The notes under the pieces: model-generated
Told to the model about the DNA's origin: nothing
Database searches by the model: none
What the model saw: the letters and a program-made list of their open reading frames with translations, nothing else
Source: Actinoalloteichus caeruleus DSM 43889
GTDB lineage: Bacteria > Actinomycetota > Actinomycetes > Mycobacteriales > Pseudonocardiaceae
Reading direction: 5' to 3'
Length of the DNA stretch: 64,000 nucleotides
Assembly (NCBI RefSeq): GCF_000429185.2
Contig: NZ_AUBJ02000001.1
Location: forward strand, 5,270,001 to 5,334,000
Position numbers and translations under genes: made by a program
Shown: positions 20,840 to 30,578 of the stretch, piece after piece
Numbering within the stretch: position 1 is the stretch's first letter
How the letters are laid out: each line of letters starts with the position of its first letter

Positions 20840-22027
20840 ATGAACGACTCATGGTCCAGGGCGGTGGCGTTCCTGGGGGCGGTGGCGCTCGTCGCGGCCC
20901 TGCCAGGAACGGCACTCGCGACGGAAGGCCCACGCGGGGACGTGCTGGGCACCGAGAACCCCGACGCGGTGCCCGGCCGGTACATCGTGGTCCTGGACGA
21001 CACGGTCTCCGCCCAGGACGTCGTGGGAACCGCCGGTGATCTGGCCGCCAAGTTCGGCGGCTCCGTGGAGATGACCTACCGGACGGCGCTGCGCGGGTTC
21101 GCCGTCAGCCTGGACGACGCCGAGGCGCCGCTGCTGGCCGCCGAACCCGGTGTCGCGCTCGTCGAGCAGGACCAGCGGGTTCGGCTCACCGATGTCCAGG
21201 AGGGCCCCACCTGGGGCCTGGACCGCATCGACCAGCGGGAACTCCCCCTCGACGAGGCCTACGAGTACCAGTCGACCGCGGAGGGGGTGTCCGTCTACGT
21301 CCTCGACACCGGCATCAACCACGGGCACGTCGACTTCGGTGGCCGAGCCCAACTCGGGTTCGACGCGGTCGACGACGGCCAGGAGGGCGAGGACTGCAAC
21401 GGCCACGGCACCCACGTCGCGGGAACCATCGGCGGCGAGGAGTACGGGGTGGCCAAGGGCGTCGACCTCTACTCGGTGCGCGTGCTCGGATGCGACGGCT
21501 CCGGCACGAGCTCCGGCGTGATCGCGGGCATCGACTGGGTCACCGAGAACGCCGAGACGCCCGCCGTGGCCAACATGAGCCTGGGTAGCGCCGGGGCCAC
21601 CGCCATCGACGAGGCCGTCGCCAACTCCGTGGCCGCCGGCGTCACCTACGTCGTGGCCGGGGGCAACTCCAACACCGACGCCTGCGGGACCTCACCGGCC
21701 CGGGTCGAGGAAGCCGTGACGGTCGGGGCCACCGACGCCGAGGACGGCCGCGCCTACTTCTCCAACTGGGGGGAGTGCCTCGACCTGTTCGCCCCCGGCG
21801 TCGACATCACCTCGGCCTGGATCGACGGGGAGGACGCCACCAACACCATCAGCGGGACGTCGATGGCCTCACCCCACGTCGCGGGCGCCGCCGCCCTCCT
21901 CCTGGCCGAGAGCCCCGAGGCCACTCCCGAGGAGATCGCGGCGGCCCTCACCGACGCCGCGACGCCGGACGTGGTCGAGGACCCGCAGGCGGGTTCGCCC
22001 AACCTCCTCCTCTACACCGGGCAGTGA
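20840..22027 (+). CDS. Secreted subtilisin-like serine protease (S8 family)
   Basis: 395 residues. A Sec signal peptide (about 1-27, ending ALA) is followed by an I9-type propeptide ([10 protein letters not shown]... to about residue 115) and the catalytic domain with Asp in VYVLDTGIN, His in [10 protein letters not shown], the oxyanion Asn in VAGGNSN and the nucleophile Ser in [20 protein letters not shown] at 20840 has GGGGAGGAG just upstream; earlier in-frame codons read through non-conserved sequence. Likely an extracellular nutrient protease that activates itself. About 290 bases of AT-richer upstream DNA hold its control region. Confidence 0.93.
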   Translation: MNDSWSRAVAFLGAVALVAALPGTALATEGPRGDVLGTENPDAVPGRYIVVLDDTVSAQDVVGTAGDLAAKFGGSVEMTYRTALRGFAVSLDDAEAPLLAAEPGVALVEQDQRVRLTDVQEGPTWGLDRIDQRELPLDEAYEYQSTAEGVSVYVLDTGINHGHVDFGGRAQLGFDAVDDGQEGEDCNGHGTHVAGTIGGEEYGVAKGVDLYSVRVLGCDGSGTSSGVIAGIDWVTENAETPAVANMSLGSAGATAIDEAVANSVAAGVTYVVAGGNSNTDACGTSPARVEEAVTVGATDAEDGRAYFSNWGECLDLFAPGVDITSAWIDGEDATNTISGTSMASPHVAGAAALLLAESPEATPEEIAAALTDAATPDVVEDPQAGSPNLLLYTGQ

Positions 22028-22087
22028 CGGCGAGCCGGCCGGCGGGGCGCGCGCGACGGCGTCGACGGGGCATCTAGGCTGTGCCGG

Positions 22088-22747
22088 GTGCGTCTCGTGA
22101 TCGCTCAGTGCCAGGTGGACTACGTCGGCCGGCTCACCGCCCATCTGCCGAAGGCCACCAGGCTCCTGCTGATCAAGGCGGACGGGTCCGTGTCGGTCCA
22201 CTCCGACGACCGCGCGTACAAACCGCTGAACTGGATGAGCCCGCCCTGCTGGCTGATCGAGGACCCCGACGTGTGGACCGTGCAGAACAAGGCCGGCGAG
22301 AAGCTCGTCATCACCATCAGCGAGGTCCTGCACGACAGCAAGCACGAGCTGGGCCCGGAGCCGGGCCTGGTCAAGGACGGTGTCGAGGCGCACCTCCAGG
22401 AGCTGCTCGCCGAGCACGTCACCACCCTCGGGGAGGGCTGGTCGCTGGTGCGCCGCGAGTACCCGACGGCCATCGGCCCGGTCGACCTGCTCTGCCGCGA
22501 CGACGCGGGGGCCACGGTCGCCGTGGAGATCAAGCGTCGCGGTGAGATCGACGGGGTCGAACAGCTGACCCGGTACCTGGACCTGCTCAACCGGGATCCC
22601 CTGCTGGCGCCGGTGCGGGGTGTCTTCGCCGCGCAGATCATCAGGCCCCAGGCGCGGGTGCTGGCCGAGGACCGGGGCATCCGCTGCGTCACCCTCGACT
22701 ACGACGCCCTGCGGGGCATCGAACCGGACGAGTTCCGCCTCTTCTGA
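22088..22747 (+). CDS. nucS: Mismatch-specific endonuclease NucS/EndoMS
   Basis: 219 residues. Cuts both strands at mismatches in the non-canonical mismatch repair pathway of actinobacteria and archaea, which lack MutS/MutL. The C-terminal nuclease domain shows [10 protein letters not shown] and [21 protein letters not shown], carrying the RecB-like catalytic Asp, Glu and Lys. The C-terminus DEFRLF is the sliding-clamp-binding tail. GTG at 22088. Confidence 0.93.
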   Translation: MRLVIAQCQVDYVGRLTAHLPKATRLLLIKADGSVSVHSDDRAYKPLNWMSPPCWLIEDPDVWTVQNKAGEKLVITISEVLHDSKHELGPEPGLVKDGVEAHLQELLAEHVTTLGEGWSLVRREYPTAIGPVDLLCRDDAGATVAVEIKRRGEIDGVEQLTRYLDLLNRDPLLAPVRGVFAAQIIRPQARVLAEDRGIRCVTLDYDALRGIEPDEFRLF

Positions 22748-22797
22748 GCGCGGGGCGTCGGGAACACGGGCGTCCGCATCGGCCCTAGCCTGGGGGG

Positions 22798-23298
22798 ATG
22801 CCCGTCCAACCGGAGCCAGGCCACGCCCCCGCGCACCCGGTGCGCGGGCTGCTCGTCTTCGTCGCGGCCGTCGCGGCGACCGCCGTGGTCGGCTCGCTCG
22901 CCTCAAGATCCGCGGCCGAGGACTACGCGGCGCTCGAACTGCCGTCCTGGGCCCCGCCCTCCTGGCTCTTCGGGCCCGTGTGGACGGCGCTCTACGTGTT
23001 GATCGCCGTCTCGGGCTGGCTGGTGTGGCGGCGGCACGGCATCACCGGAGCCCGTACCGCGCTCGGGTTGTACGGCGCCCAGCTCGTGTTGAACGCCGCG
23101 TGGACGCCGCTGTTCTTCGCCGCCGGACGTTACGGCCTCGCGTTGGTCGACATCGTGGTGCTGTTCCTCGTCGTCGCCGTCCTCGTGGGCCTGTTCGCCC
23201 GGCTCCACCGCACGGCGGCTGTGCTGCTGGTGCCCTACCTGCTCTGGGTGGGGTTCGCGGCCCTGCTGAACGCCGCGGTCTGGTCGCTCAACACGTGA
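22798..23298 (+). CDS. TspO/MBR family protein
   Basis: 166 residues with five transmembrane helices. Conserved aromatic-rich motifs LPSWAPPSWLFGPVWTALY and LNAAWTPLFF are diagnostic of TspO. Members bind tetrapyrroles and related ligands in the membrane and act in stress signalling; the bacterial role is variable. The ATG lies 50 bases after nucS. Confidence 0.92.
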   Translation: MPVQPEPGHAPAHPVRGLLVFVAAVAATAVVGSLASRSAAEDYAALELPSWAPPSWLFGPVWTALYVLIAVSGWLVWRRHGITGARTALGLYGAQLVLNAAWTPLFFAAGRYGLALVDIVVLFLVVAVLVGLFARLHRTAAVLLVPYLLWVGFAALLNAAVWSLNT

Positions 23299-23341
23299 GC
23301 GCCGCTGACCCGTTCGCGACCGCCGAACCAGGTCGGGACCA

Positions 23342-24160
23342 GTGGGAACGGTGGACACGGACGGCCTGACGCGCGCCTCCCCGCCCCTCGTGGGTGACGA
23401 GCTGTGGGGTTCCACGCCCTGTCCCGCCGTGCTGCTCGGGCGCGACGGCACCCCGCGGGCCCTCAACGGCTTCCCCGCCGCCGACGGGGGTGCCCGGTTC
23501 GACCAGGGCAACCGGCGTGGTTGGTCGACGCGCACTCCCGTTTCCTCACCGCTGATCACCCACCCGCACCGGGAGGGCCCCGACGTCGTGGCGCTCTCCC
23601 GCTCGATCGCCACCCGCCTCCCCACCGCGCACGCGACCGTCACCGCCTGCCATGCCGACGGAAGGCCCGTCATCGTCGGCGGAGCCCCCTGCGGCGCGGA
23701 CGGCCGTTACGCCGAACCGCTCGGAGCGCACGCCTGGGCCCGGGACGCCCGCGAGGCGGCCGACCTCCTCGCGGCGCGGCGGCCACCACCGCCGACCTCC
23801 CCCGCCACCCCGTCGACGACCTCCCGCGCCTGGTGGCGCGGGAGTGCACGATGGTCGCGCGGCGTGCCACGGGTCTCGTCCGGACCACCTGCGCGCGGCT
23901 GGAGGATCTGTTCCCGGCTGTCACCGAGCACACCGAACGGCAGCGCCAGCACACCGCCGAGGACGTGGGTCCACATCATCGGCTTCCTGGTGACCGCGCC
24001 CTACCTCGGCGGTGACGAGCTCTTCCACGGTTTCCTCGACTGGGCGTCGGACGTGCTCGCCGCGCGCGACGTCCCCCTCACGTTCCTGGTGACGACCCTC
24101 GACCCGCTCGCCACCGAACTCCGGGAGCCCCCCGCGCGGCGGCCATCCCCAGCGGCGGTG
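23342..24160 (+). pseudogene. Frameshifted gene of unknown function
   Basis: Credible protein text alternates between two frames. Frame 1 starts with a PAS-like stretch (STPCPAVLLGRDGTPRALN), then QPAWLVDAHSRFL continues in the other frame, VTACHADGRPVIVGG returns to the first, RLEDLFPAVTEHTERQRQHT is in the second, and IIGFLVTAPYLGGDELFHG with WASDVLAARDVPLTFL ends in the first. At least three frame changes are needed. The last helical block resembles a four-helix sensory domain found in some cobalamin-binding or sensor proteins, but I would not name it. Sequencing error at several places is less likely than decay. Confidence 0.45.
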
Positions 24161-24453
24161 GATCCAGGTGGGACGGCGGACGAGCCCGAGCCGGTGAACC
24201 GACGGGCCGCCCTCACCGCCTCCCCGGCCGCCCGTGCGCGCCCCCGTCCGGGCGGGGGCTGGAACGGGCCGAGAGGTCTCGCCCGCCGGCGCGGTCCTCG
24301 ACGGGCTGGCCGCGCGCGGGGACCAGCGCGGACGCGCACCCAGCGGAGTCCTCCACTTCCCGTACGGGACCGAACGCGCTCCCCGCGCGAGCCGGGGGAC
24401 CACGGTTGGCCGTAGTGGACCCACCGGCGCCGACGACCGGCTAGCGTGCGGAC

Positions 24454-25470
24454 GTGCCTGTGCGTCGAACCGGTCCCGCCTCCTCGTTCCTGGGAGCGGC
24501 CGTGCTCATGTCCCTGGTGGCGGCCGGCTGCGGAGCGGCACCCGACCTGACCAAGACCGTCTCGGCCAGGAGCACGGTCCCGATGGAACCCGCCCCGGTC
24601 GATCCGGGGGTCGCGGCGGAGTGGACCGGACCACAGGACCCGGCGTTGACCCTGGACGCCCAACGGCGGGTCGATCCGTGCGCGCTGGTCGACCCCGCGG
24701 CCCTCGCCCCGTTGGCCGACGACCTGACCCTGTCCAACTCCGGCTGGGACCGCTGCTACGGGTACAAGCTCCTGGAGGAACGTTCCCTGAACGTGTCCCT
24801 CCAGCTCGGGGACAACGCGCTCCTCTTCGCGCAGGAGGCTGCCGAGGACATCGCCGGCCTCCCCACCTACCTGCAGTCGATGAGCAGCGGGTCCGGCGGG
24901 AACTGCACGGTGCGGCTGCTCACCAGCGAGGGCGAACACCCCCGCGCGCTGACCGTGCTGGTCGACGGCCCCGGCGAGGATCTGTGCGACCAGGGCGGCG
25001 AACTGGCCCGCGTGGCGGTCGAACGACTCCGTGAGGGTCCCCCGCTGTTGGACACCCCGGACGGCACCCTGCTGGAACGGGACCCCTGCGCCCTGCTGGC
25101 CCCGGACGTGGTGGAGGACGTCCTGGGACCCGATCAGGAGTCGCGGCCGGACGGCCTGTACCGGTGCCGCTGGGGAGCCCCGGCGGGCCCGTCCCTCCTC
25201 GTCGAGTTCGCGCAGGGGTCGGACCCCGCCGACGACGACGTCACCGAGGAGGTGGAGGTGGCCGGCGCGGTCGCCTACCGCGAACGGTCCGAGATCGTCT
25301 ACCCCCAGTGCGAGATCAGCTGGTTGCACCGAACCACCGGCGGCGGCGCGTACGAGTCCGAGATCGTCCGGGTGGTGATGGACGACGTCCTGCGGGACGG
25401 GGCCGACGTCTGCGCCGGCGCGCTCGCCGCGGCCCAGGAGGTCAGGCCAGAGCTGCCGCCCTCGGCCTGA
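24454..25470 (+). CDS. Lipoprotein with two tandem DUF3558-like domains
   Basis: 338 residues. Lipobox ends at Cys26 (LVAAGC). Two halves each open with the same motif, [14 protein letters not shown] at about residue 74 and [16 protein letters not shown] at about 210, and each has paired cysteines ([15 protein letters not shown]). This is the DUF3558-like pattern common in Pseudonocardiales and mycobacteria, here duplicated. Probably exposed on the outer face of the membrane. Function unknown. GTG start at 24454. Confidence 0.75.
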   Translation: MPVRRTGPASSFLGAAVLMSLVAAGCGAAPDLTKTVSARSTVPMEPAPVDPGVAAEWTGPQDPALTLDAQRRVDPCALVDPAALAPLADDLTLSNSGWDRCYGYKLLEERSLNVSLQLGDNALLFAQEAAEDIAGLPTYLQSMSSGSGGNCTVRLLTSEGEHPRALTVLVDGPGEDLCDQGGELARVAVERLREGPPLLDTPDGTLLERDPCALLAPDVVEDVLGPDQESRPDGLYRCRWGAPAGPSLLVEFAQGSDPADDDVTEEVEVAGAVAYRERSEIVYPQCEISWLHRTTGGGAYESEIVRVVMDDVLRDGADVCAGALAAAQEVRPELPPSA

Positions 25471-25652
25471 CTCACGGGGTGTTCCCCGCCCACCCCGCCC
25501 ATCACCCGTTCGTCGGATCTTCACCACGGCCCCACGCCAACGGGTGCGCAATGGGGGGTGTCCGGAAGATGATCTGTCACGACCGCGACGTGTCCGGCGC
25601 GCGAACTGGGCTGACGGCCCGCGACGCTCCCCGGTCCCTGGGAGGATGCACC

Positions 25653-27209
25653 ATGCCGAACCCCGTGCCAGGCCAGGACAACAGCGTGGCGGGGGTGTCC
25701 GGGGGCGGCTGCGGGACGGTCACCGGCGAGTCGGTGACGGGGCCGGGAGCGCGGCGCTTCACCTCCGTCGACCCCCGCACCGGGGAGACCGTCGGCCACT
25801 ACCCGCTGCGGACACCCGAGGAGGTCGAGGACACCGTCGCCTCGGCGCGCGCCGCCGGCGAGTGGTGGTCCGGGCTGGGGTTCGGCGGCCGTGCCGCCCG
25901 GCTCGCCGCCTGGCGCCGCCACCTCGTCCGCCACTTCGACGAGCTGGCGCACCTCGTCTGCGCCGAGACCGGGAAGCCGGTCGACGACGCCCGGGTCGAG
26001 GTGGCGATGGCCGTCGAACACCTCAGCTGGGCGGCTCGGCACGCGGAGCGGGTGCTGGGGCGCCGGCGGGTGCCGTCCGGGTGGCTGATGAACAACCAGG
26101 TCTCCACGGTCGAGTACCTCCCGCTCGGCGTCGTCGGCGTCATCGGGCCCTGGAACTTCCCCGTGCTCACCCCGATGGGCAGCATCGCCTACGCGCTCGC
26201 CGCCGGGAACACGGTCGTGTTCAAACCCAGCGAGCTCACGCCCGGGGTGGGGCGGTGGCTGGCGGCCTCACTCGCCGAGAGCGTGCCGGAGCGCGAACTG
26301 CTCCACACCGTCACCGGGGCTGGCGACACCGGCGCGGCGCTGTGCGCCTCCGGGGTGGACAAGATCTCCTTCACGGGCTCGGCGAGCACGGGCCGGGCCG
26401 TCCTCCACGCCTGCGCCGACAGCCTCACACCCGTCGTGCTCGAATGCGGGGGGAAGGACGCCCTCATCGTCGGGGAGGGCGCTGACCTGGGACGCGCCGC
26501 CGACGCCGCCGTGTGGGGCGGGCTGTCCAACGCCGGCCAGATCTGCGTGTCGGTGGAACGGATCTACGTGGTGGAGGCCGTCGCGGAGGAGTTCCTCCGA
26601 CTGCTCGTCGAACGGGTGGCCCGGGTGCGACCCGGCGGTGAACCCCACGCCGACTACGGGCCGATGACCGACCCGGCCCAGGTCGAGGTCGTGCGCCGCC
26701 AGCTCGCCGAGGCGCTGGAGCGGGGAGGCAGGGCGCTGGTCGGCGGCGTGGAGTCCGTACGGCCGCCGTACGTCGAGCCGGTGGTGCTGGTCGACGTGCC
26801 GGAGGAGGCGCTGGTCAGTTCGGAGGAGACCTTCGGGCCGGTCCTCGTCGTCCACCGCGTTCCCGATCTCGACACCGCCGTCGCCCGGGCCAACTCCGGA
26901 CGCCACGCGCTGGGAGCGGCCGTCTTCGCCGGTCCGGCCGGAGCGGACCTCGCGCCCCGGCTGCGAGCGGGCATGGTGGCGGTGGACGGCGTCCTCACCT
27001 TCGCCGCCGTTCCCGCTCTCCCCTTCGGGGGTTCCGGCGAGTCGGGTTTCGGCCGGGTGCACGGGGAGGACGGCCTCCGCGGTTTCGCCAGGGCGCAGTC
27101 GGTGGTGCGGCGGCGGTTCCGCCCCCTGCTGAACCCGATGACCTTCACGGGGCGGACCAGGGCCGTGCGGCGGCTGGGCCGGCTCCTGCGCCTGCGCTAC
27201 CGGCGGTGA
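25653..27209 (+). CDS. NAD(P)-dependent aldehyde dehydrogenase
   Basis: 518 residues. Oxidises an aldehyde to the acid. Cofactor-site motif GPWNFP, catalytic Glu in VVLECGGKDALIV and nucleophile Cys in NAGQICVSVER are present, as is the C-terminal PFGGSGESGFGR. The first 35 residues and the basic last 20 (RAVRRLGRLLRLRYRR) are extensions; the latter may touch membrane or nucleic acid. ATG at 25653 follows GGAGG by 7 bases. The substrate is not evident; succinate-semialdehyde or related aldehydes are possible. Confidence 0.88.
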   Translation: MPNPVPGQDNSVAGVSGGGCGTVTGESVTGPGARRFTSVDPRTGETVGHYPLRTPEEVEDTVASARAAGEWWSGLGFGGRAARLAAWRRHLVRHFDELAHLVCAETGKPVDDARVEVAMAVEHLSWAARHAERVLGRRRVPSGWLMNNQVSTVEYLPLGVVGVIGPWNFPVLTPMGSIAYALAAGNTVVFKPSELTPGVGRWLAASLAESVPERELLHTVTGAGDTGAALCASGVDKISFTGSASTGRAVLHACADSLTPVVLECGGKDALIVGEGADLGRAADAAVWGGLSNAGQICVSVERIYVVEAVAEEFLRLLVERVARVRPGGEPHADYGPMTDPAQVEVVRRQLAEALERGGRALVGGVESVRPPYVEPVVLVDVPEEALVSSEETFGPVLVVHRVPDLDTAVARANSGRHALGAAVFAGPAGADLAPRLRAGMVAVDGVLTFAAVPALPFGGSGESGFGRVHGEDGLRGFARAQSVVRRRFRPLLNPMTFTGRTRAVRRLGRLLRLRYRR

Positions 27210-27375
27210 CCCCTGGCGGCGCCGTCGTCCGGTGTCCGCATCCGCCCCGGCCGTCCACCCGACCCGACACCTCTGGCACCGGTAGGGTCACCGTGGTGAC
27301 GGCCGTCACCCGGTCAGGGGGCGGGCGTGGGGCCTGCCCGGACGAGCCGGGCGGGTCGACAGGGAGGTTCGACGC

Positions 27376-28377
27376 GTGAAGAAGATCCTCAACGATCCCT
27401 CGACCGTGGTGACCGACGCGCTCCGAGGTCTGGCCCTGGCTCATCCCGAGCTGCTCAGGGTGAGCACCGACCCCGCCGTGGTCACCCGGGTGGAGCCGAC
27501 CCCGCCGGGCGCCGTCGCGGTCGTGTCCGGAGGCGGCTCGGGGCACGAACCGCTGCACTCCGGGTTCGTCGGCCCGGGCATGTTGGCGGCCGCCTGCCCC
27601 GGCCCGGTGTTCACCTCACCCACCCCCGACCAGGTGGTCGCCGCGGTGCGGGAGGTGGAGGCGGGCGGGGGCGCGCTGCTCGTGGTGAAGAACTACACGG
27701 GCGATGTGCTCAACTTCGAGACGGCCGCCGAGCTGCTCGAGGCCGAGGGCGTCGAGGTGCGGACGGTGGTGGTCGACGACGACGTGGCCGTCACGGACTC
27801 CTCCTTCACCGCGGGGCGGCGGGGAGTGGGGGGAACCGTCCTCGTCGAGAAGATCGTCGGTGCGGCCGCCGCCCGGGGGGACTCCCTCGACCGGTGCGCC
27901 GAGATCGCGGGCCGGGTGAACTCCCAGGTGCGGTCGATGGGGCTGGCGCTGTCGCCCTGCGTCGTGCCCCACGTCGGCCGGCCCAGTTTCGAGTTGGGCG
28001 AGGACGAGATCGAGATCGGGATCGGCATCCACGGTGAACCGGGGCGGGAGCGCATCCCGCTCGAACCCGCGGACGGCCTGGTCCGCCGGCTCCTGGAGCC
28101 CGTGCTCGACGACCTGCCGTTCGCCTCGGGGGACGAGGTCCTGCTGTTCACCAACTCGATGGGCGGAACTCCCCCGCTGGAGCTGTACCTGGCCCACGGG
28201 ATCGCCGAACGCCTGCTCGCCGAACGGGGGATCAGGGTGCGCCGCAGCCTGGTCGGCCCCTACGTGACCAGCCTTGAGATGCGGGGCATCAGCGTGAGCG
28301 TGCTCCGGTTGGACGACGAACTGACCGCGCTGTGGGACGCCCCCGTGCGCACCACCGCGCTGAACTGGGGGTCCTGA
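27376..28377 (+). CDS. dhaK: PTS-dependent dihydroxyacetone kinase, substrate-binding subunit
   Basis: 333 residues. Binds dihydroxyacetone covalently through a His (motif GIGIHGEPGRER) and presents it to DhaL. Other markers are SGGGSGHEPLH near the N-terminus and VVKNYTGDVLNFE. GTG at 27376 has AGGGAGG upstream. The stop overlaps the dhaL start (TGATG), so dhaKLM form a coupled operon feeding dihydroxyacetone phosphate into glycolysis. Confidence 0.94.
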   Translation: MKKILNDPSTVVTDALRGLALAHPELLRVSTDPAVVTRVEPTPPGAVAVVSGGGSGHEPLHSGFVGPGMLAAACPGPVFTSPTPDQVVAAVREVEAGGGALLVVKNYTGDVLNFETAAELLEAEGVEVRTVVVDDDVAVTDSSFTAGRRGVGGTVLVEKIVGAAAARGDSLDRCAEIAGRVNSQVRSMGLALSPCVVPHVGRPSFELGEDEIEIGIGIHGEPGRERIPLEPADGLVRRLLEPVLDDLPFASGDEVLLFTNSMGGTPPLELYLAHGIAERLLAERGIRVRRSLVGPYVTSLEMRGISVSVLRLDDELTALWDAPVRTTALNWGS

Positions 28378-29042
28378 TGGGGTGCGGGGTGGACGAGGTG
28401 GTGGCGGCCTTCCACCGGGTCGCCGAGGTGATCACCGCGCACCGCGACGAACTGGTCGACCTCGACCGGGCGATCGGGGACGGTGATCACGGCGAGAACC
28501 TCACCCGAGGCTTCACCGCGGTCCGCGCGAGCTTGGACGAGGGTGAGCACGGCAGTCCCGCCGAGGTGCTCAAACTGGTGGCCAGCACCCTGATCTCCAC
28601 GGTCGGTGGCGCCGCCGGCCCCCTCTACGGCACGGCCCTGCTCCGAGCCGCCAAGGCGGTGCCCGACCGGGTGGAACTCGGCCCCGAGGACGTCGCCGCC
28701 GCGCTCGCCGCCGCCCTGGAGGGCGTCGTCGCCAGGGGACGCGCGGAGGCGGGCGACAAGACCATGGTGGACGCGCTGGTCCCGGCGGTCGCGGCGGCGG
28801 AACGGGCGGTCGGCGACGGCGGGGACACCCGAGCCGTGCTGGCCGCCGCCTCCGCCGCGGCCGAGACCGGCGCGCGGGAGACCGCCCCCCTCGTCGCCAG
28901 GAAGGGACGGGCGTCCTACCTGGGAGAACGCAGCGCCGGTCATCTCGACCCCGGTGCGCGCTCGACCGCCCTGGTGCTGGGCGCGTTCGCCTCGCCCGGC
29001 CCCAGCCCCAGCCGAACCCCGGGGAAGGAGTGCGAGGGATGA
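28377..29042 (+). CDS. dhaL: PTS-dependent dihydroxyacetone kinase, ADP-binding subunit
   Basis: 221 residues. Holds a tightly bound ADP that is rephosphorylated by DhaM rather than exchanged. The Mg-ADP site appears as DLDRAIGDGDHGENLTRGF with a second Asp motif GDKTMVDAL. The ATG at 28377 is used because it overlaps the dhaK stop. It overlaps dhaM by four bases. Confidence 0.94.
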   Translation: MGCGVDEVVAAFHRVAEVITAHRDELVDLDRAIGDGDHGENLTRGFTAVRASLDEGEHGSPAEVLKLVASTLISTVGGAAGPLYGTALLRAAKAVPDRVELGPEDVAAALAAALEGVVARGRAEAGDKTMVDALVPAVAAAERAVGDGGDTRAVLAAASAAAETGARETAPLVARKGRASYLGERSAGHLDPGARSTALVLGAFASPGPSPSRTPGKECEG

Positions 29043-29740
29043 GAGTGGCGGTGGTCCTCGTGTCCCACAGCCGGGCACTGGCGGAGGGACTGGCCGAACT
29101 CGCCGGCCAGATGGCACCGGACGTGCGGCTGGAGGCCGTGGGCGGGCTGCCGGGAGGAGGCCTGGGCACCGACTTCGACGCGGTCTCCACGGCCGTCGCG
29201 GACGCCGACCAGGGGGCCGGCCTCGTCGTGCTCTACGACCTGGGCAGCGCCCGGATGACCGCCGAGCTGGCGGCGGAGAGCGTGGGCGATCCAGACCGGG
29301 TCCTGCTCGTCGACGCGCCCTTCGTGGAGGGCGCCGTTGCCGCCGCCGTGGCCGCCCAGAACGGCGGCGAACTCGCCACGGTCGGCGCGGCGGCGGTGGC
29401 GGCGGCACCCGGCCCGGAAGCGCGGGGACCGGCCCTCACCGGGCCGGCGGCCGAAGGGGCGGTCGAGACCGCTGAGGTCCGGGCCGAGACGTTCGTTCTG
29501 CGCAACGAGGTCGGGCTCCACGCGCGGCCCGCCGCCCTGCTCACCAGGAGCATCGCCGGCCTGGACGCGGACGTGCGGGTGCGCTTCGGTGACGGGGAGG
29601 TGGACGCCGCCAGCGTGCTGGCCCTGATGGGACTCGGCGCCGGCCGGGGGGACACCGTGACCGTGTCGGCCACCGGACCGGACGCCGAGACCGCGCTGAG
29701 GCGGGTGACGGACCTGGTCGAGCGGAACTTCGACGAGTGA
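29039..29740 (+). CDS. dhaM: Dihydroxyacetone kinase phosphotransferase subunit with fused HPr domain
   Basis: 233 residues in two domains. The N-terminal EIIA-Man-like domain has the phospho-accepting His in VLVSHSRALAEG; the C-terminal HPr domain (from about residue 150) has the active His in NEVGLHARPAALLTRS. Phosphate passes PEP to enzyme I to HPr domain to EIIA domain to DhaL-ADP. No enzyme I domain is fused, so a separate ptsI product is needed. ATG at 29039 with GGAAGGAG 8 bases upstream. Confidence 0.9.
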   Translation: MRVAVVLVSHSRALAEGLAELAGQMAPDVRLEAVGGLPGGGLGTDFDAVSTAVADADQGAGLVVLYDLGSARMTAELAAESVGDPDRVLLVDAPFVEGAVAAAVAAQNGGELATVGAAAVAAAPGPEARGPALTGPAAEGAVETAEVRAETFVLRNEVGLHARPAALLTRSIAGLDADVRVRFGDGEVDAASVLALMGLGAGRGDTVTVSATGPDAETALRRVTDLVERNFDE

Positions 29741-29841
29741 ACCGCGCCGATCCGCCGAGGGAGTCGACGCGAGGTCATCCGAGGGGGAACCGTCCGACGC
29801 ACGCCTACGCGCCGGGCCGGGAGCAGGTCGCTCAGCCGAGG

Positions 29842-30066
29842 TCAGCCGCAGCATCCCCCGCCGCAGCAGCCTCCCCCGGCCGGCGTCGCAGCGGCGGCCC
29901 CGGCCGGCGCTGCGCCGCCCCCTCGGGCCAGGGCCACCGTCGAGAGGAGTTTCACGGTGTCGTCGTGACCCACCGGGCAGCGAGCCGGGTCGGAGGCGGC
30001 GCTCATCGGCCGCTGGACCTCGAAGGTCGTGGCGCACTCACGGCAGCGGAACTCGTAGCTGGGCAC
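29842..30066 (-). CDS. FmdB-type zinc-ribbon protein
   Basis: 74 residues. MPSYEFRCRECATTFEVQRPMS is the FmdB family start, with the first zinc pair CxxC (CREC). The second pair is altered to CPVGHDD, as in many actinobacterial members. The C-terminus is low complexity and ends in a Cys-rich GGGCCGGGCCG tail, which might bind metal. Regulatory role unknown. Confidence 0.85.
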   Translation of the reverse strand: MPSYEFRCRECATTFEVQRPMSAASDPARCPVGHDDTVKLLSTVALARGGGAAPAGAAAATPAGGGCCGGGCCG

Positions 30067-30182
30067 GCCGCCATCATCGCAGAACGGAGCCGGTCGAGGC
30101 TCCTGCCGGCGTCCCCGCCCCTCAGCCGGTCACGGTGGCCGAGGACTCGGTGCGGGCGCCGGGGCGACTACCGTGGTCGTCC

Positions 30183-30497
30183 GTGCCGCGCCGCAACCGA
30201 TCCCCGAAGTCCGCCGTCCGAGGTCGGGCCACCGCCGCGCGCCCGTTGTCGGCGGGGGTGGGGTCCGCCCAGCGGGTCTCCGGGCCCGACGGTGACTGGA
30301 TGGTGCGCACCGTTCCCGGTTCCCAGGCGGTGAAGACCTACCGGTGCCCGGGCTGCGACCACGAGATCCGCGCCGGCATCCCCCACGTGGTGGCCTGGCC
30401 CGCCGACGAGTACGGCAGCGCCGAGGAACGTCGGCACTGGCACAACGGGTGCTGGCAGGCGCGCGGCAGGCGGGGCCCGACCCGGCGGTGGTGGTAG
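30183..30497 (+). CDS. Conserved small actinobacterial zinc-finger-like protein
   Basis: 104 residues; basic N-terminus and a conserved core VKTYRCPGCDHEIRAGIPHV followed by RRHWHNGCW. The CxxC plus later His/Cys residues look like one zinc site. This family is common in actinobacteria, often mislabelled ATP/GTP-binding; no P-loop is present here. GTG at 30183 is chosen over the earlier GTG because the first 16 residues of the longer form are not conserved in type. Function unknown. Confidence 0.65.
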   Translation: MPRRNRSPKSAVRGRATAARPLSAGVGSAQRVSGPDGDWMVRTVPGSQAVKTYRCPGCDHEIRAGIPHVVAWPADEYGSAEERRHWHNGCWQARGRRGPTRRWW

Positions 30498-30578
30498 GGA
30501 ACGGGTGTTCGTGACCCGTGTCCCGGTGGCCCGGATCACCCCGGCCACCGCGGCCGGTGATGGCACGATCGAGTGTTG

